64,000 nt of DNA from positions 1,116,001-1,180,000 of the forward strand of contig CANMSD010000001.1 in the NCBI GenBank assembly GCA_947500645.1, written 5' to 3'. Made by a program: the position numbers and the translations under genes. The stretch comes from an uncultured Erythrobacter sp. (GTDB lineage Bacteria > Pseudomonadota > Alphaproteobacteria > Sphingomonadales > Sphingomonadaceae). The notes under the pieces were generated by a model that was given only the letters and a program-made list of their open reading frames with translations, was not told where the DNA came from and did no database searches. The number at the start of each line of letters is the position of its first letter. Position 1 is the stretch's first letter. This document shows positions 29,575-38,067 of this stretch, one piece after another.

Positions 29575-29619
29575 GCAGCACCCCCTCGCGGAAGCGCTGT
29601 CACAAATATCCATAGATTT

Positions 29620-30016
29620 TCAGAATGCGGCTGCGACCCCATCCGATTCCCCCTGATCGATCCCGCAGACACAATGCCATAAGGAAACGAGAAAGCAACC
29701 GGCCTTCAAGTAAAATTTCCGGGAAAACTACGGGACAAAACAGCGCTTTGACTCTGTAAACCATTCGAGGCCCAGTATTTCAGGCATTTCGTACTTTGCG
29801 GCCCCGCGTCGCGGCTCTGCGCGCGATGTCACTATGGTCCAATTTGGGTGCATTGCAGCAACAGATCGCCCACAAAACACCTCTATTCAAAGCGCCAAAG
29901 TAATCGCACGGCGCGAATACGACCCACCTCACGCTGCGCGCAGTTGACAGACACTGGCCGTTGCCTATCCAATCGCGCCTCAACACAACCACTCAGAACA
30001 TAGGGGATTCGACAAA
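29620..30016. promoter_or_regulatory. Divergent intergenic region between the RTX operon and the acyltransferase gene
   Basis: About 400 bases with no convincing gene. It must carry the promoters for the leftward RTX operon and the rightward HlyC-type gene. I see no clear paired -35/-10 boxes or palindrome that I would call. Short open frames here (for example 29780-29992 on the minus strand) have no recognisable composition. Confidence 0.5.
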
Positions 30017-30643
30017 GTGGCAAAGGGTAAGGGTCGCACGAACAAGACTAGTAGGAAGGCGCAGGGCTCCGCTGATCAAACCGCAAATACGCCGGCGCAG
30101 CTCGATCCGGAGGTCGCGGAAAAGATCTCCAATTTGCGCAGCCATGTGCGCGAGAGTTTTGGCAAGGTCGTGATGAGCATGATGATGCTGCCGCGCTATC
30201 GCCATCAGACGCTGAGCGATTTGCAGCACCTCGTGCTTGAGCCGCTGATCCGCGACCGCGTTGCGATTGCCCAGCGTGCGGGTGAAGAGGCGGCCTCATA
30301 TGACGTGGCAGGCGTGGCGATCTGGGCGAGCCTGTCAGACGAGGCAGAAGGCCGCCTGCGCGATCAGATTGCGGGCGGTGTCTGGCCGCTGCGACTGAAG
30401 GCGGATGACTGGAATTCAGGTCAGAACAACTGGCTGATCGATGTTATCGCCGCAGACAAGAAGGCAACCGCCAGCGTAATCGCCAATTTCCGACAGGTCG
30501 TGAAGGAAGGCAGCCTGAAACTGCACCCGCTGATCACGCGTCTGGTGGATGAGGAAACGCTGAAAGGCATGGGCGCGAGCAAAGCCACCAGCGATGGCGA
30601 GCCAGCTCCGGCGAAAGTGCCTGAAGGCGAAACGGTCAACTAA
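30017..30643 (+). CDS. HlyC-type toxin-activating lysine acyltransferase
   Basis: 208 residues. This family transfers a fatty acyl chain from acyl-ACP to internal lysines of RTX proteins in the cytoplasm before export. The core (about 49-165) aligns by eye with HlyC: GKVVMSMMMLPRYRH against the HlyC segment ending in the catalytic His23, then LVLEPLIRDRVAIA, VAGVAIWASLS (HlyC: WANLS), DDWNSGQNNWLIDVIA (HlyC: EDWTSGDRKWFIDWIA). The presumed catalytic residues are His63 and Asp142, both present. N-terminal residues 1-30 are basic and Gln/Thr-rich, and the C-terminal tail is Pro/Glu-rich; both look disordered. It is transcribed away from the giant RTX gene, its obvious candidate substrate, and is followed by a strong terminator. 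A HlyD remnant lies just beyond. Confidence in the family is high; substrate assignment is inferred. Confidence 0.85.
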   Translation: MAKGKGRTNKTSRKAQGSADQTANTPAQLDPEVAEKISNLRSHVRESFGKVVMSMMMLPRYRHQTLSDLQHLVLEPLIRDRVAIAQRAGEEAASYDVAGVAIWASLSDEAEGRLRDQIAGGVWPLRLKADDWNSGQNNWLIDVIAADKKATASVIANFRQVVKEGSLKLHPLITRLVDEETLKGMGASKATSDGEPAPAKVPEGETVN

Positions 30644-30670
30644 GCCAATACTTATCTCGCGAAGAAATAT

Positions 30671-30702
30671 GGGCGCGTTGTATTTGCAGCGCGCCCTTTT
30701 TC
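30671..30702 (+). terminator. Rho-independent terminator of the acyltransferase gene
   Basis: A 10-bp stem (GGGCGCGTTG paired with CAGCGCGCCC) with a six-base loop is followed directly by TTTTTCTT, 27 bases after the stop codon. Confidence 0.85.
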
Positions 30703-30730
30703 TTGGGGAGCTTTGGCTGACGGCTCGATC

Positions 30731-31075
30731 TCACCGCTCCCGCCCTGCTTCGTTCACTGCCTGGCTTACGAGTGAGAGGAGGTATTGGATGATGCGGCGT
30801 TTGCCGGTCTTGATTTCGGCCTAGACCGACATGCCGGGTTGAATGCGGTCGCATAGAGCGTGGCGCTCTGGATTGTCGGGCTCGCAGGACAGTTCGATGC
30901 GCGCAGCATAGACCAGGCCTGGCTGGATCGGGCGACCGTACTCGTCACGTACGCTGCCCGCGGGCTGCTGCGCCTGATCAATTGCATCGCGGCTGATGTT
31001 GGTGACCGTGCCGTCGAGCAGGCCGTCGACGTTCCGCAAGCTTAACGAAAATCGAACGCACCTAATCACGACGAA
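30731..31075 (-). pseudogene. Broken HlyD (type I secretion membrane-fusion protein) C-terminal remnant
   Basis: On the minus strand the frame reads DGLLDGTVTNISRDAI, then PGLVYAARIELS, then RIQPGMSV, an in-frame TAG at 30821-30823, and on the other side of the stop AEIKTGKRRIIQYLLS and a basic end before TGA at 30731-30733. Intact HlyD proteins have a continuous LxPGMxVxAEIKTGxRRVIEYLLSPL at exactly this point. Upstream of DGLLDG the HlyD-like KLxAFxFTRYG pattern is only recoverable by shifting frame, so the copy is both frameshifted and interrupted. It should not encode a functional adaptor. It shows that the acyltransferase once had, or has acquired, a neighbouring type I secretion gene. 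Confidence 0.7.
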
Positions 31076-31197
31076 GCGGATGACCTCGGGCGATGAGTTG
31101 AAGCGTTTGAACGGACTTGCTGGTTCGCAACGTCTGAGCATCAATCGCCCTGCACTCACCGCCTCACCCGTCAATCAGGTACAGTTGGTCTGAAAGC

Positions 31198-31503
31198 ACC
31201 ATAAAGCTGAAAGAGACCGATATCGAGTTTCAGCTATCGCAGGCCAAGGTGGAAGCGGAGCTTGGCTATGTGCTGCGATCAGAAGAATTGCTAGCAGCCC
31301 GCTTCGATATCAAGTTGGTGAAGCGCGAACATGAGCTTGAGCTCGTCTACGGCGCAAAGGTCACCAACCGCGATCCAGCGCTGCAGCAAGCACTATTGAA
31401 CTCCCTACAACGGATCATCACCTCGCAGCTGCCCCTATGCTGGACAGCGCAGGAATCACTCATACTCGAACAGGGAAATCAAATTTCCTGTTCGGCGCAA
31501 TAA
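31198..31503 (+). pseudogene. Coding-like fragment of unknown family
   Basis: A plus-strand frame reads through about 100 residues with coding-like composition (TDIEFQLSQAKVEAELGYVL, then FDIKLVKREHELELVYGAKV, DPALQQALLNSLQRIITSQL) and ends in TAA at 31501-31503. There is no good start: only a GTG at 31249, without a ribosome-binding site, and the frame simply emerges from the HlyD remnant. I do not recognise it. It may be the tail of a lost mobile or phage-type gene in the gap between the RTX locus and the tRNA. Confidence 0.3.
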
Positions 31504-31620
31504 AGACCCTGATCTACAGGGATGAATTCCCTGATACGCAAAATTGAATCCCTTGATATGGAACCCGGAAATTCAATGAATTCGCCGTATTTGCGGGAGT
31601 TTATCGAAGCTGACTACGAT
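31478..31620. repeat. Cluster of short imperfect palindromes
   Basis: Two imperfect inverted repeats occur within 60 bases: ACAGGGAAATCAAATTTCCTGT near 31480 and ACAGGGATGAATTCCCTG near 31517, followed by related GGAAATTCAATGAATTC. No gene is evident here. They could be degenerate ends of a mobile element. Confidence 0.3.
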
Positions 31621-31753
31621 CAGGGGCATGAAATTTGCAGAAATCCCAGTTGATGACCTCTCAGCACCGGCGAAACTTCATTCTGAGACTTTCGCAAGAA
31701 TTGGCCAAATGAGACCGACATCCGCGGTCTCAGCGGTGCTACGAGCACGCGCA

Positions 31754-31775
31754 AAGCCCGCAGAATGCGGGGCTT
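31754..31775 (-). terminator. Probable terminator of tRNA-Ser
   Basis: On the minus strand, AAGCCCCGC-ATTCT-GCGGGCTT forms a GC-rich hairpin followed by TTTGCG, about 43 bases after the tRNA 3' end. This is the position expected for the tRNA transcript terminator. Confidence 0.6.
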
Positions 31776-31817
31776 CGGGGCACTGGCTTCGGAATTCCCT
31801 GGACGGGCAAGACTAAG

Positions 31818-31906
<89 letters not shown>

Positions 31907-32096
31907 GCAACGAAAAGCACTTTTTCGGAATTAAGCGCCTTGTAGCGCTGTGGCCCTTTCGGGAGGGCGCGCGTTAGCGCAGCCCCTGTCGCTTGCCAAG
32001 ACTGTTTGTCGGCAAAATTGCCGCAGCCCGCACCAAATCTGGGGAGCGAATGCACGCGCAGCTTGTTTTGCAGCTGCGAAGGGCCATATTTGCGAT

Positions 32097-32477
32097 ATGG
32101 AAAGCGCTCAGTTCTTCTCCAGTCAGGCAGGCCGCACAATTACTGCGCCGCGCCAGATTCGTGCCCGTTTCGGCATTGGCGATGTCGTTTGCCACCGTAT
32201 GTTCGACTTCCGCGGCGTCGTGTTCGATATCGACCCGGTCTTTGCCAACAGCGAAGAATGGTACGAGTCGATCCCGGAGGAAATTCGACCACGCCGCGAC
32301 CAACCGTTCTATCACCTTCTCGCCGAGAGCGACGAGTCCAGCTACGTTGCCTATGTCAGTCAGCAAAATCTGCTCGATGATGCAGACGGCGGACCGGTTG
32401 ACCATCCTACCGTTCCTCAGCTGTTTGAGGACTTCAAGGACGGGCGATACCTGATGCGCCGCGCGCTGACGCACTAG
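32097..32477 (+). CDS. hspQ: Heat-shock protein HspQ / hemimethylated-DNA-binding YccV family
   Basis: 126 residues from ATG 32097; upstream in-frame codons to 31950 are not protein-like and overlap the tRNA flank. The signature of the YccV-like domain is clear: ARFGIGDVVCHRMFDFRGVV, then FDIDPVF, PFYHLLAE, YVAYVSQQNL and a C-terminal GRYLMRRALTH. The protein binds hemimethylated oriC in enterobacteria and acts as a specificity factor that promotes Lon-dependent proteolysis in Salmonella. Which role applies here is unknown. It is monocistronic and converges on the ABC permease gene with a 28-base gap. Confidence 0.9.
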   Translation: MESAQFFSSQAGRTITAPRQIRARFGIGDVVCHRMFDFRGVVFDIDPVFANSEEWYESIPEEIRPRRDQPFYHLLAESDESSYVAYVSQQNLLDDADGGPVDHPTVPQLFEDFKDGRYLMRRALTH

Positions 32478-32505
32478 TTCAGCGAGCTATCGCTACGTTG
32501 CCCAC

Positions 32506-33408
32506 TCAACTCTTCAGCTTCCAGCCCGACTTGAGCACGGCGTAAACCACCGCGCCCATCACCAGATTCAGAACAGCAATCCCGATCGCTGCCCACATCA
32601 CTGCACTGTCGGAGCCGATATCGCTACGCCCCAGAAAGCCATAGCGGAAACCCGAAATCACATAGAAGAACGGGTTTGCACGGCTGATAGCCTGAAATGT
32701 CGGTGCGAGGTTGTCGATCACGTAGAACGTGCCTGAGAGCAACGAGAGAGGCGCGATAACGAAATTGCTGATCGCCGCGTTGTGGTCGAACTTCTCGGCC
32801 CAGATCGAAGTGGCAAGCCCGAGGATCGCCAACATGATCGATCCCATCAGGCCAAACCAGATCACCGCCCACCAATGCTCCGGTGCGAGCGATACGCCCG
32901 GCCACAGCATCATCGCGAGCGAAACAGTGGCGCCAACCGCAATCGCACGCGTTACTGCAGCCATCACGATTCCGCTCATTAGCTCGCCAGGAGATAGAGG
33001 GGGCATCAGCAGGTCGATGATCGTCCCCTGGATTTTGCCCGACAACAGGGAGAAGGACGAATTGGCAAATGCATTCTGCATCATGCCCATCACGATCAGG
33101 CCCGGCGCGACGAAGCTTGCAAACGGCACGCCCAGCACTTCGCGCCCTTCCCTGCCCAAAGCGACCGTAAAGATCACCAGAAACAGCAGAGTTGTGACCG
33201 CCGGGGCCCAAACTGTCTGCGTCTGCACCTTGAGAAACCGGCGAACCTCCTTAATATAGAGGCTCCACACGCCCACGCGATTGATCCCGGTAATGATCGG
33301 GGTTCCGCGCGGCGGGAATTGAACGGCGGAGGCGCTGCCAGTGCCGCTCGATGACTTTCCCTCTTGGGTTGCGCTGATTTCGGCGCTGGATTGTACTTGA
33401 TCGGCCAT
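32506..33408 (-). CDS. ABC-2 type transporter permease
   Basis: 300 residues starting at ATG 33408 (MADQVQ). The open frame extends to 33915, but that extension is the antisense of gcrA. After a hydrophilic N-terminus of about 45 residues come six membrane segments, beginning with WAPAVTTLLFLVIFTVALG. The ABC-2 signature NFVIAPLSLLSGTFYVIDNL is present near residue 235, as in the YadH/NodJ group of exporters. It ends in a short polar tail (GWKLKS). No ATPase gene adjoins it in this window: gcrA is divergent on one side and hspQ converges on the other, so the partner must be encoded elsewhere. The substrate is unknown. An alternative start at 33441 is possible. Confidence 0.85.
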   Translation of the reverse strand: MADQVQSSAEISATQEGKSSSGTGSASAVQFPPRGTPIITGINRVGVWSLYIKEVRRFLKVQTQTVWAPAVTTLLFLVIFTVALGREGREVLGVPFASFVAPGLIVMGMMQNAFANSSFSLLSGKIQGTIIDLLMPPLSPGELMSGIVMAAVTRAIAVGATVSLAMMLWPGVSLAPEHWWAVIWFGLMGSIMLAILGLATSIWAEKFDHNAAISNFVIAPLSLLSGTFYVIDNLAPTFQAISRANPFFYVISGFRYGFLGRSDIGSDSAVMWAAIGIAVLNLVMGAVVYAVLKSGWKLKS

Positions 33409-33556
33409 ATGCGGTGCGGTTAGGGCGATGGTGAACGGCATGCAAGTGCGGCCTTGAGCGCGCATGAAGATGACCGGGGATGAGAATTTAAGGGGTTGCC
33501 CGCAAATGCGAGCGGCCTCCGCGCAAACCGCGCGATAAAGACGGAATGGAGTTTCA

Positions 33557-34246
33557 ATGGCTTGGACCGATGAGCGCATCGCTACGCTCAAGAAATTGTG
33601 GGAAGGCGGCTCGACAGCCAGCCAGATCGCCGAGGAGCTGGGCGGAGTCAGTCGCAATGCCGTGATCGGCAAAGCGCACCGTCTGGGGCTCAAATCGCGC
33701 CCTTCCCCGGTGAAAGCAAACGACAAGAAGAAGGCCGCGAAGAAGGCGGCGCCAAAACCTGTCGCGAAGAAGGCGCCTCCAAGGGCGGCCAAGCCAGCAG
33801 CCAAACCCGCTGCCAAGAAGGACGCGGGCGCCTCGCCGGCACCGGCCGCAAGCGGTTCGGCGGCAAGCGGCATTCCATCGCAACCGCTCCCCGATCCACG
33901 GCCCGACTTGCCCAAGATCGTATCGGTTGGCCCCGGCGGCTTCCTGCGTCAGGGGCCGGGCGACCAACAGGCCCCGATCCCACCAGCACCGCCGCGCCGC
34001 TTGGTTCCAGCCAAGCCAAGCCCGGAGATCGCCGACAAGACGAGCCTGCTCGACCTGTCGGAGAAGGTGTGTCGCTGGCCCATGGGCCACCCAGGCGAGC
34101 CCGACTTCCACTTCTGCGGTGAAGCCGTGAACCCGGGCTTTCCCTATTGCGTCGAGCATTGTGGCCGGGCCTACCAGGCACAGCTGCCTCGCGGTGCGCG
34201 CAGACCCCCTCCACCTTTGCCATTTGGCGGCCCGCGGGTCCGCTAA
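33557..34246 (+). CDS. gcrA: GcrA cell-cycle regulator
   Basis: 229 residues. The N-terminus (MAWTDERIATLKKLWEGGST, then ASQIAEELGGVSRNAVIGKA) is the canonical GcrA helix-turn-helix that recognises GAnTC sites methylated by CcrM and binds the housekeeping sigma factor. Residues about 45-105 form a Lys/Ala/Pro linker, and a Pro-rich stretch follows. The C-terminal region (about 172-212) has the conserved CRWPxG, FHFCGE and YCVEHCGRAYQ cluster. It ends in RRPPPPLPFGGPRV. The protein acts in the cytoplasm on cell-division and methylation-dependent promoters. It is a hallmark of alphaproteobacteria and supports the taxonomic call. The gene stands alone, divergent from the ABC permease. Confidence 0.95.
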   Translation: MAWTDERIATLKKLWEGGSTASQIAEELGGVSRNAVIGKAHRLGLKSRPSPVKANDKKKAAKKAAPKPVAKKAPPRAAKPAAKPAAKKDAGASPAPAASGSAASGIPSQPLPDPRPDLPKIVSVGPGGFLRQGPGDQQAPIPPAPPRRLVPAKPSPEIADKTSLLDLSEKVCRWPMGHPGEPDFHFCGEAVNPGFPYCVEHCGRAYQAQLPRGARRPPPPLPFGGPRVR

Positions 34247-34641
34247 CCTCGGCAGGTCGGCTCGTCTGACCTGACCATCAACGCCATTCAGTGAAGCACT
34301 GGCCGATTGAAGTGCGCCTTCGATCGGGTAATCGTGTGCGCCCAGCATCGACTGGCAGGCACTCGGTTCGTCGCTCTTCATGCACGTTTGGAACACATGG
34401 AACACAGTCCTGGCGTTTAAAGCCAATCGATCAACGATCCGCGAATAATCGAAAAATACGATCACCCCCCTCAACGACAAATTGTTGCAGAAGACGGCCA
34501 TCCACACGGTTTGGCCGAACCGGCCGTCAGTAGGAAAGCGCTTTCATCGCCAATCAGCTGAGCGACCCAGCACAGTCGGACTTGTATTCGCTTCCAGCCG
34601 TCGCCATCGATCTCCAAGCAAATCAAAACTTGGAGAATCCC
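34247..34641. other. Non-coding gap between gcrA and the DUF1993 gene
   Basis: 395 bases without a supportable gene. It contains an inverted repeat (GACGGCC at about 34492 and GGCCGTC at about 34523) that could form a weak hairpin, and the promoter of the following gene pair. Open frames on the minus strand here are shadows. Confidence 0.4.
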
Positions 34642-35166
34642 ATGCCTCTTTCGCTCCACGCCGCTTTCATTCCCAGCGCCTTGCAGATGATCGGCACTGC
34701 CCGCCATCTGACGAACAAGGGCGAGGCGTGGTGCGATGAACAGGGTAAGGATCACTCCGAGGTTATCGGCGCGCGGCTGATCGAGGACATGCTGCCCTTT
34801 ACCTATCAGGTTAAGTGCGTTGCAGAGCACACGGCAGGCGCGCTTGCCGCCGTAAAAAAGGGCATATACAGCCCAGACCTCAACCCACCGCCCGCAAGCT
34901 TTGCCGAGCTCCACGCCAAGCTCGACACCGCAGAAACCGCCCTTAAGGCGCTCAGCGTCGACGACCTCGAAGCGTTCATTGGGCAGGATATGCGGTTCGA
35001 ATTCAAAGACATGAAGATGGACTTCACCGCCGAGAATTTCCTTCTCAGCTTTGCCCAGCCCAATTTCTATTTCCATGCGGCCACCGCTTACGACATCTTG
35101 AGAATGCTGGGCGTACAGATCGGCAAGCGTGACTTCACCGGCGCCGTTCGCATCAAGATGCCATGA
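34642..35166 (+). CDS. DUF1993 family protein
   Basis: 174 residues. The start at 34642 (MPLSLHAAF) follows TTGGAGAATCCC, a good ribosome-binding site; the frame is open further upstream but lacks one. Family features: an N-terminal FIPSALQMI helix, a DMLPFTYQV segment, EHTAGALAAVKKG, and a C-terminal NFYFHAATAYDILRMLGVQI close to the end. The family is all-helical with a DinB-like outline, and its biochemical function is not established. It overlaps the possible first start of the DUF481 gene by an ATGA, so the two genes are probably cotranscribed. Confidence 0.85.
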   Translation: MPLSLHAAFIPSALQMIGTARHLTNKGEAWCDEQGKDHSEVIGARLIEDMLPFTYQVKCVAEHTAGALAAVKKGIYSPDLNPPPASFAELHAKLDTAETALKALSVDDLEAFIGQDMRFEFKDMKMDFTAENFLLSFAQPNFYFHAATAYDILRMLGVQIGKRDFTGAVRIKMP

Positions 35167-35174
35167 GGAACCCA

Positions 35175-36128
35175 ATGAAGAAGACCTTTGCCACGGCCAT
35201 GCTGGCGAGCGCTGCGCTTACCCTCCCCGCCACCGCCCATGCTGACATCCCAGATCCGGTGCGCGCGATGATCGATGCGGCGATTGCGAGCGGCGACCCC
35301 AAAAAGGTTGCCACTGTGATCGATCTCGCCAAGCAAACCAATCCGGATGATGCGGAGGCCCTGGACGCGATCCAGAGCGAGTTTGACGCCTCGCAAGCCG
35401 AAATCGCAGCGGCGGAAGCGGCCGCCAAGCAAGAAGCCATTCGCACAGCGGGCCTGTTCGAAAACTGGTCTGGCAAAGGAGAGTTTGGCGCGTTCCGATC
35501 GACCGGCAATTCCGCCAACACGGGCGTCACCGCTGGCCTCGCGCTCACACGCACCGGCATCGACTGGCGCCACAAGCTGACGGGGCGCGCTGATTATCAG
35601 CGCTCCAACGGCGTGACGACGCGCGAGCGTTTCCAGGCCGCATATGAACCCAACTGGCTGATCAATGACCGGTTGTTTGCCTATGCTCTTGCGCAATACG
35701 AGCGTGACCAGTTCCAAGGCTTTTCCGCGCGCTATGCGGTCTCCGGCGGGCTTGGTTATGACGTGATTACCGAAGACGACATCACACTCTCGGTCAAAGC
35801 TGGCCCCGCCTATCGCGTGACCGAATTCGTCGACGGCAGGAGCGAAAGCCGGATAGCTGCATTGTTCGGAGTCGACTTCGACTGGAGCATCACCGACCGG
35901 CTCAAGTTAACACATGACACCAATGCCACCGCCGAAACCGGTGGTTCTGCAACGGTGATCATCGATTCAAGCAACACGAGTGTAGATCTGGTGACGGGCC
36001 TTAACGCAAAGGTCAGCGATAACCTATCCGCGCGGATTTCCTACGCCGTCGAATATAACAGCAACCCTCCGCCTGGCTCGGTCGAAACAGATACGCAGAG
36101 CCGAGTAACCTTCATCTACGATTTTTAA
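35175..36128 (+). CDS. DUF481 outer-membrane protein
   Basis: 317 residues from the ATG at 35175, preceded by TGAGGAACCCA; an ATG at 35163 is also in frame. There is a clear signal peptide (KKTFATAMLASAALTLPATA, cleavage near AHA). A helical Glu/Ala-rich segment (about 40-90) precedes a beta-rich domain with alternating strands such as WSGKGEFGAFRSTGNSANTG, RFQAAYEPNWLINDRLFAYA and a final aromatic residue in VTFIYDF. That matches the salt-induced outer-membrane protein family DUF481/YdiY. It likely forms a small barrel in the outer membrane. Its role is unknown. It follows the DUF1993 gene without a gap. Confidence 0.85.
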   Translation: MKKTFATAMLASAALTLPATAHADIPDPVRAMIDAAIASGDPKKVATVIDLAKQTNPDDAEALDAIQSEFDASQAEIAAAEAAAKQEAIRTAGLFENWSGKGEFGAFRSTGNSANTGVTAGLALTRTGIDWRHKLTGRADYQRSNGVTTRERFQAAYEPNWLINDRLFAYALAQYERDQFQGFSARYAVSGGLGYDVITEDDITLSVKAGPAYRVTEFVDGRSESRIAALFGVDFDWSITDRLKLTHDTNATAETGGSATVIIDSSNTSVDLVTGLNAKVSDNLSARISYAVEYNSNPPPGSVETDTQSRVTFIYDF

Positions 36129-36207
36129 GGTTCTGATCGCATGCAGACGGATGGCGCGGAAACGGGAACGCTTGGCCTTTGTCCAAAGGTTAGTATTCTG
36201 GGCTGAC

Positions 36208-36909
36208 ATGCAAGCGATCCTTCAATCCTATACACGCCATTCACTCAAGACTCGGCTATCGCTCACCATCGGTGCCGCAATCGTGCTCAACGCGGTCTAT
36301 TGTCTGACCTACCGTTATGCCTCCGGGAATCCGGCAACCTTGTTCGAGGCATTCTCCTGGGGTGTCATCAACATCGCGCCATGGATTGCGGCGATCGAGC
36401 TTGGCCGCTCTCTGGAATCAAGGTGGCGTATTGCAGCACTGTTAATCGCGGCGATCATGCTCTCTCTGGCGCTGGAGGTGTCGGTCTACTTTAAAGCCCC
36501 GTCGGCATTCGATCTCGTCCGACGGATCCCCGGCGCTGTCACTTCAATCGCGATTCTGGCTGGGATATCCCTTTTTTGTAAGCGCATCTCGTCAAAGACG
36601 AATGAGAGCGATTTAGGGACTCACGATCTGAACTGTGTCTGGGCGCGGTCCGCGGGCAATTACGTCGAGCTTCGTGCGTCCAATGGATCGACAAGGTTGA
36701 TCCGAGGAACGCTTTCGCGGGTGGCTGAAGCAGCGGGATCGAAGCTGATCAGGGTTCATCGACAATATGCGGTTTCACCCGAGGCGATCCACCGTATCGA
36801 GCGTTCCAACGTGCTGCTCACCGATGGAACCCGGCTCCCAATCGGGGATCGATTTCGCAACCGACTTTCAAGACAGATACAATTCGTCCCTTCATCCCAA
36901 ACTGTTTGA
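36208..36909 (+). CDS. LytTR-domain transcriptional regulator with membrane-spanning N-terminus
   Basis: About 233 residues if it starts at ATG 36208 (MQAILQSYTRHS); an earlier start at 36151 is possible. The N-terminal half has about four membrane helices (RLSLTIGAAIVLNAVYCLTY, WGVINIAPWIAAIEL, IAALLIAAIMLSLALEV, AVTSIAILAGISLF). After a short linker comes a LytTR DNA-binding domain (about 145-225): VWARSAGNYVELRASNG, LSRVAEA, LIRVHRQYAVSPEAI and LPIGDRFRNRL. Membrane-anchored LytTR proteins like this are one-component regulators. It is followed after 32 bases by the alpha/beta hydrolase gene, which may be its target or partner. Confidence 0.85.
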   Translation: MQAILQSYTRHSLKTRLSLTIGAAIVLNAVYCLTYRYASGNPATLFEAFSWGVINIAPWIAAIELGRSLESRWRIAALLIAAIMLSLALEVSVYFKAPSAFDLVRRIPGAVTSIAILAGISLFCKRISSKTNESDLGTHDLNCVWARSAGNYVELRASNGSTRLIRGTLSRVAEAAGSKLIRVHRQYAVSPEAIHRIERSNVLLTDGTRLPIGDRFRNRLSRQIQFVPSSQTV

Positions 36910-36941
36910 GATTAGGGACCAAAATCGTCGAACTGCAGGGC

Positions 36942-38009
36942 ATGAAACACCGCATTTCCATTCGATCGATTTTCCTGACCCTTATCGGCTGCGCTGCCAT
37001 GGCTTCGGCAGAACCGGGGTTAGAACGCACGGCCTTGGAGCATGATCATGTGCGCGTTGCCACCTCAGAAGGGCTCGCTCTTTCTGCGTATGTATCGCGG
37101 CCATCCACGGCAAAAAGAAAACTGCCGGCGATCTTTCTGACCCAATGGGTCTCCTGCGGCTCCATAGCCCCCAGCCCAGAAAGACTGAGTCTTCATGAAC
37201 GGCTGGCGCTCTCGGCGGAGTTCGCCCTCATCCGGGTCGACCGAGCCGGTTCCGGAGAAAGCGAGGGACCGGGCTGCGATCAACTCGATTACGATACCGA
37301 GGTGCGTCATTATCGAGAGGCCTTTGACCAGCTTGCCGCGCATCCATGGATCGATGACAAGCGCGTAGTCGTAATCGGCAGCAGCCTGGGCTCAACCACC
37401 GCTCCCCTTGTCGCGCAGGGCAAACCCATATTGGGTGTCGCCGTGCAAGGCGCAGGAGCGCTAACCTATCTCGAAAGGATGCTGCATTTCGATCGTATCC
37501 AACTTGAGCGCGAAGGGGACTTCAAACCAGACCGGATCGATATCGAAATGCGCCGACGAATGGAGTTCCAGCGGCTCTATCTACACGATCGAATGACACC
37601 CGATCAAATTGCGAAACAACGCCCCGATCTCGCCGATATCTGGGCAACGCTACGCGGGACGGATGCAGCCCCGCACTATGGACGCCCCTTTGCGTGGCAC
37701 TGGCAAGCAGCAGAGAAGAACTGGCTTGCGGCTTGGACCTCGATAGAAGCCCCAGTGATGGTCGTTTATGGAGAATATGAGCAGTTCGAGAGCCGTCACG
37801 GTCATCGTGTGATCGTCGATACCGTAAATCGACTCCGCCCCGGCACTGCCAGCTGGCTGGAGATTCCGCGCGCAGGACACGGCCTGAGGGTCTATCCCGA
37901 TCAATACGCAGCTTACAAATTCGAGGGCGGCGAGGCGCGGCCCGAATTATTCGTCGAGCCGGTTTCCGCGTGGCTAAGGGCTCTCATCGACCGCAAAGAC
38001 GACGAGTGA
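36942..38009 (+). CDS. Exported alpha/beta hydrolase
   Basis: 355 residues from ATG 36942 (MKHRISIRS), which gives a clean signal peptide ending near AMASA; the frame can be extended to a TTG at 36906 with no benefit. Catalytic features: an oxyanion-type LTQWVSCGS, DRAGSGESEGPGCD, the nucleophile elbow VVIGSSLGSTTAP (Ser), VVYGEYEQFES late in the fold and a C-terminal RAGHGLRVYP His. This is the general S9/S15-like peptidase or esterase fold. The substrate is unknown. It lies downstream of the LytTR regulator in the same orientation and probably acts in the periplasm. The gene ends before the convergent methyltransferase. Confidence 0.8.
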   Translation: MKHRISIRSIFLTLIGCAAMASAEPGLERTALEHDHVRVATSEGLALSAYVSRPSTAKRKLPAIFLTQWVSCGSIAPSPERLSLHERLALSAEFALIRVDRAGSGESEGPGCDQLDYDTEVRHYREAFDQLAAHPWIDDKRVVVIGSSLGSTTAPLVAQGKPILGVAVQGAGALTYLERMLHFDRIQLEREGDFKPDRIDIEMRRRMEFQRLYLHDRMTPDQIAKQRPDLADIWATLRGTDAAPHYGRPFAWHWQAAEKNWLAAWTSIEAPVMVVYGEYEQFESRHGHRVIVDTVNRLRPGTASWLEIPRAGHGLRVYPDQYAAYKFEGGEARPELFVEPVSAWLRALIDRKDDE

Positions 38010-38067
38010 TGACAGGCAAACCGGGAGCGCTTTGATCAAGCGCGCTCCCTGCTATGGCCCCTCGACC

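Noticed and set aside
29780..29992. 70-codon minus-strand frame in the divergent gap
   Set aside because: No ribosome-binding site, no recognisable composition, and it lies in the region expected to hold promoters.
31628..31816. 62-codon plus-strand frame next to tRNA-Ser, considered as an integrase or excisionase remnant
   Set aside because: The translation has no tyrosine- or serine-recombinase motif and overlaps the tRNA terminator hairpin.
33409..33915. N-terminal extension of the ABC permease frame
   Set aside because: It is the reverse complement of gcrA, with Ala/Gly/Phe composition unrelated to ABC-2 proteins; the ATG at 33408 fits the family start.
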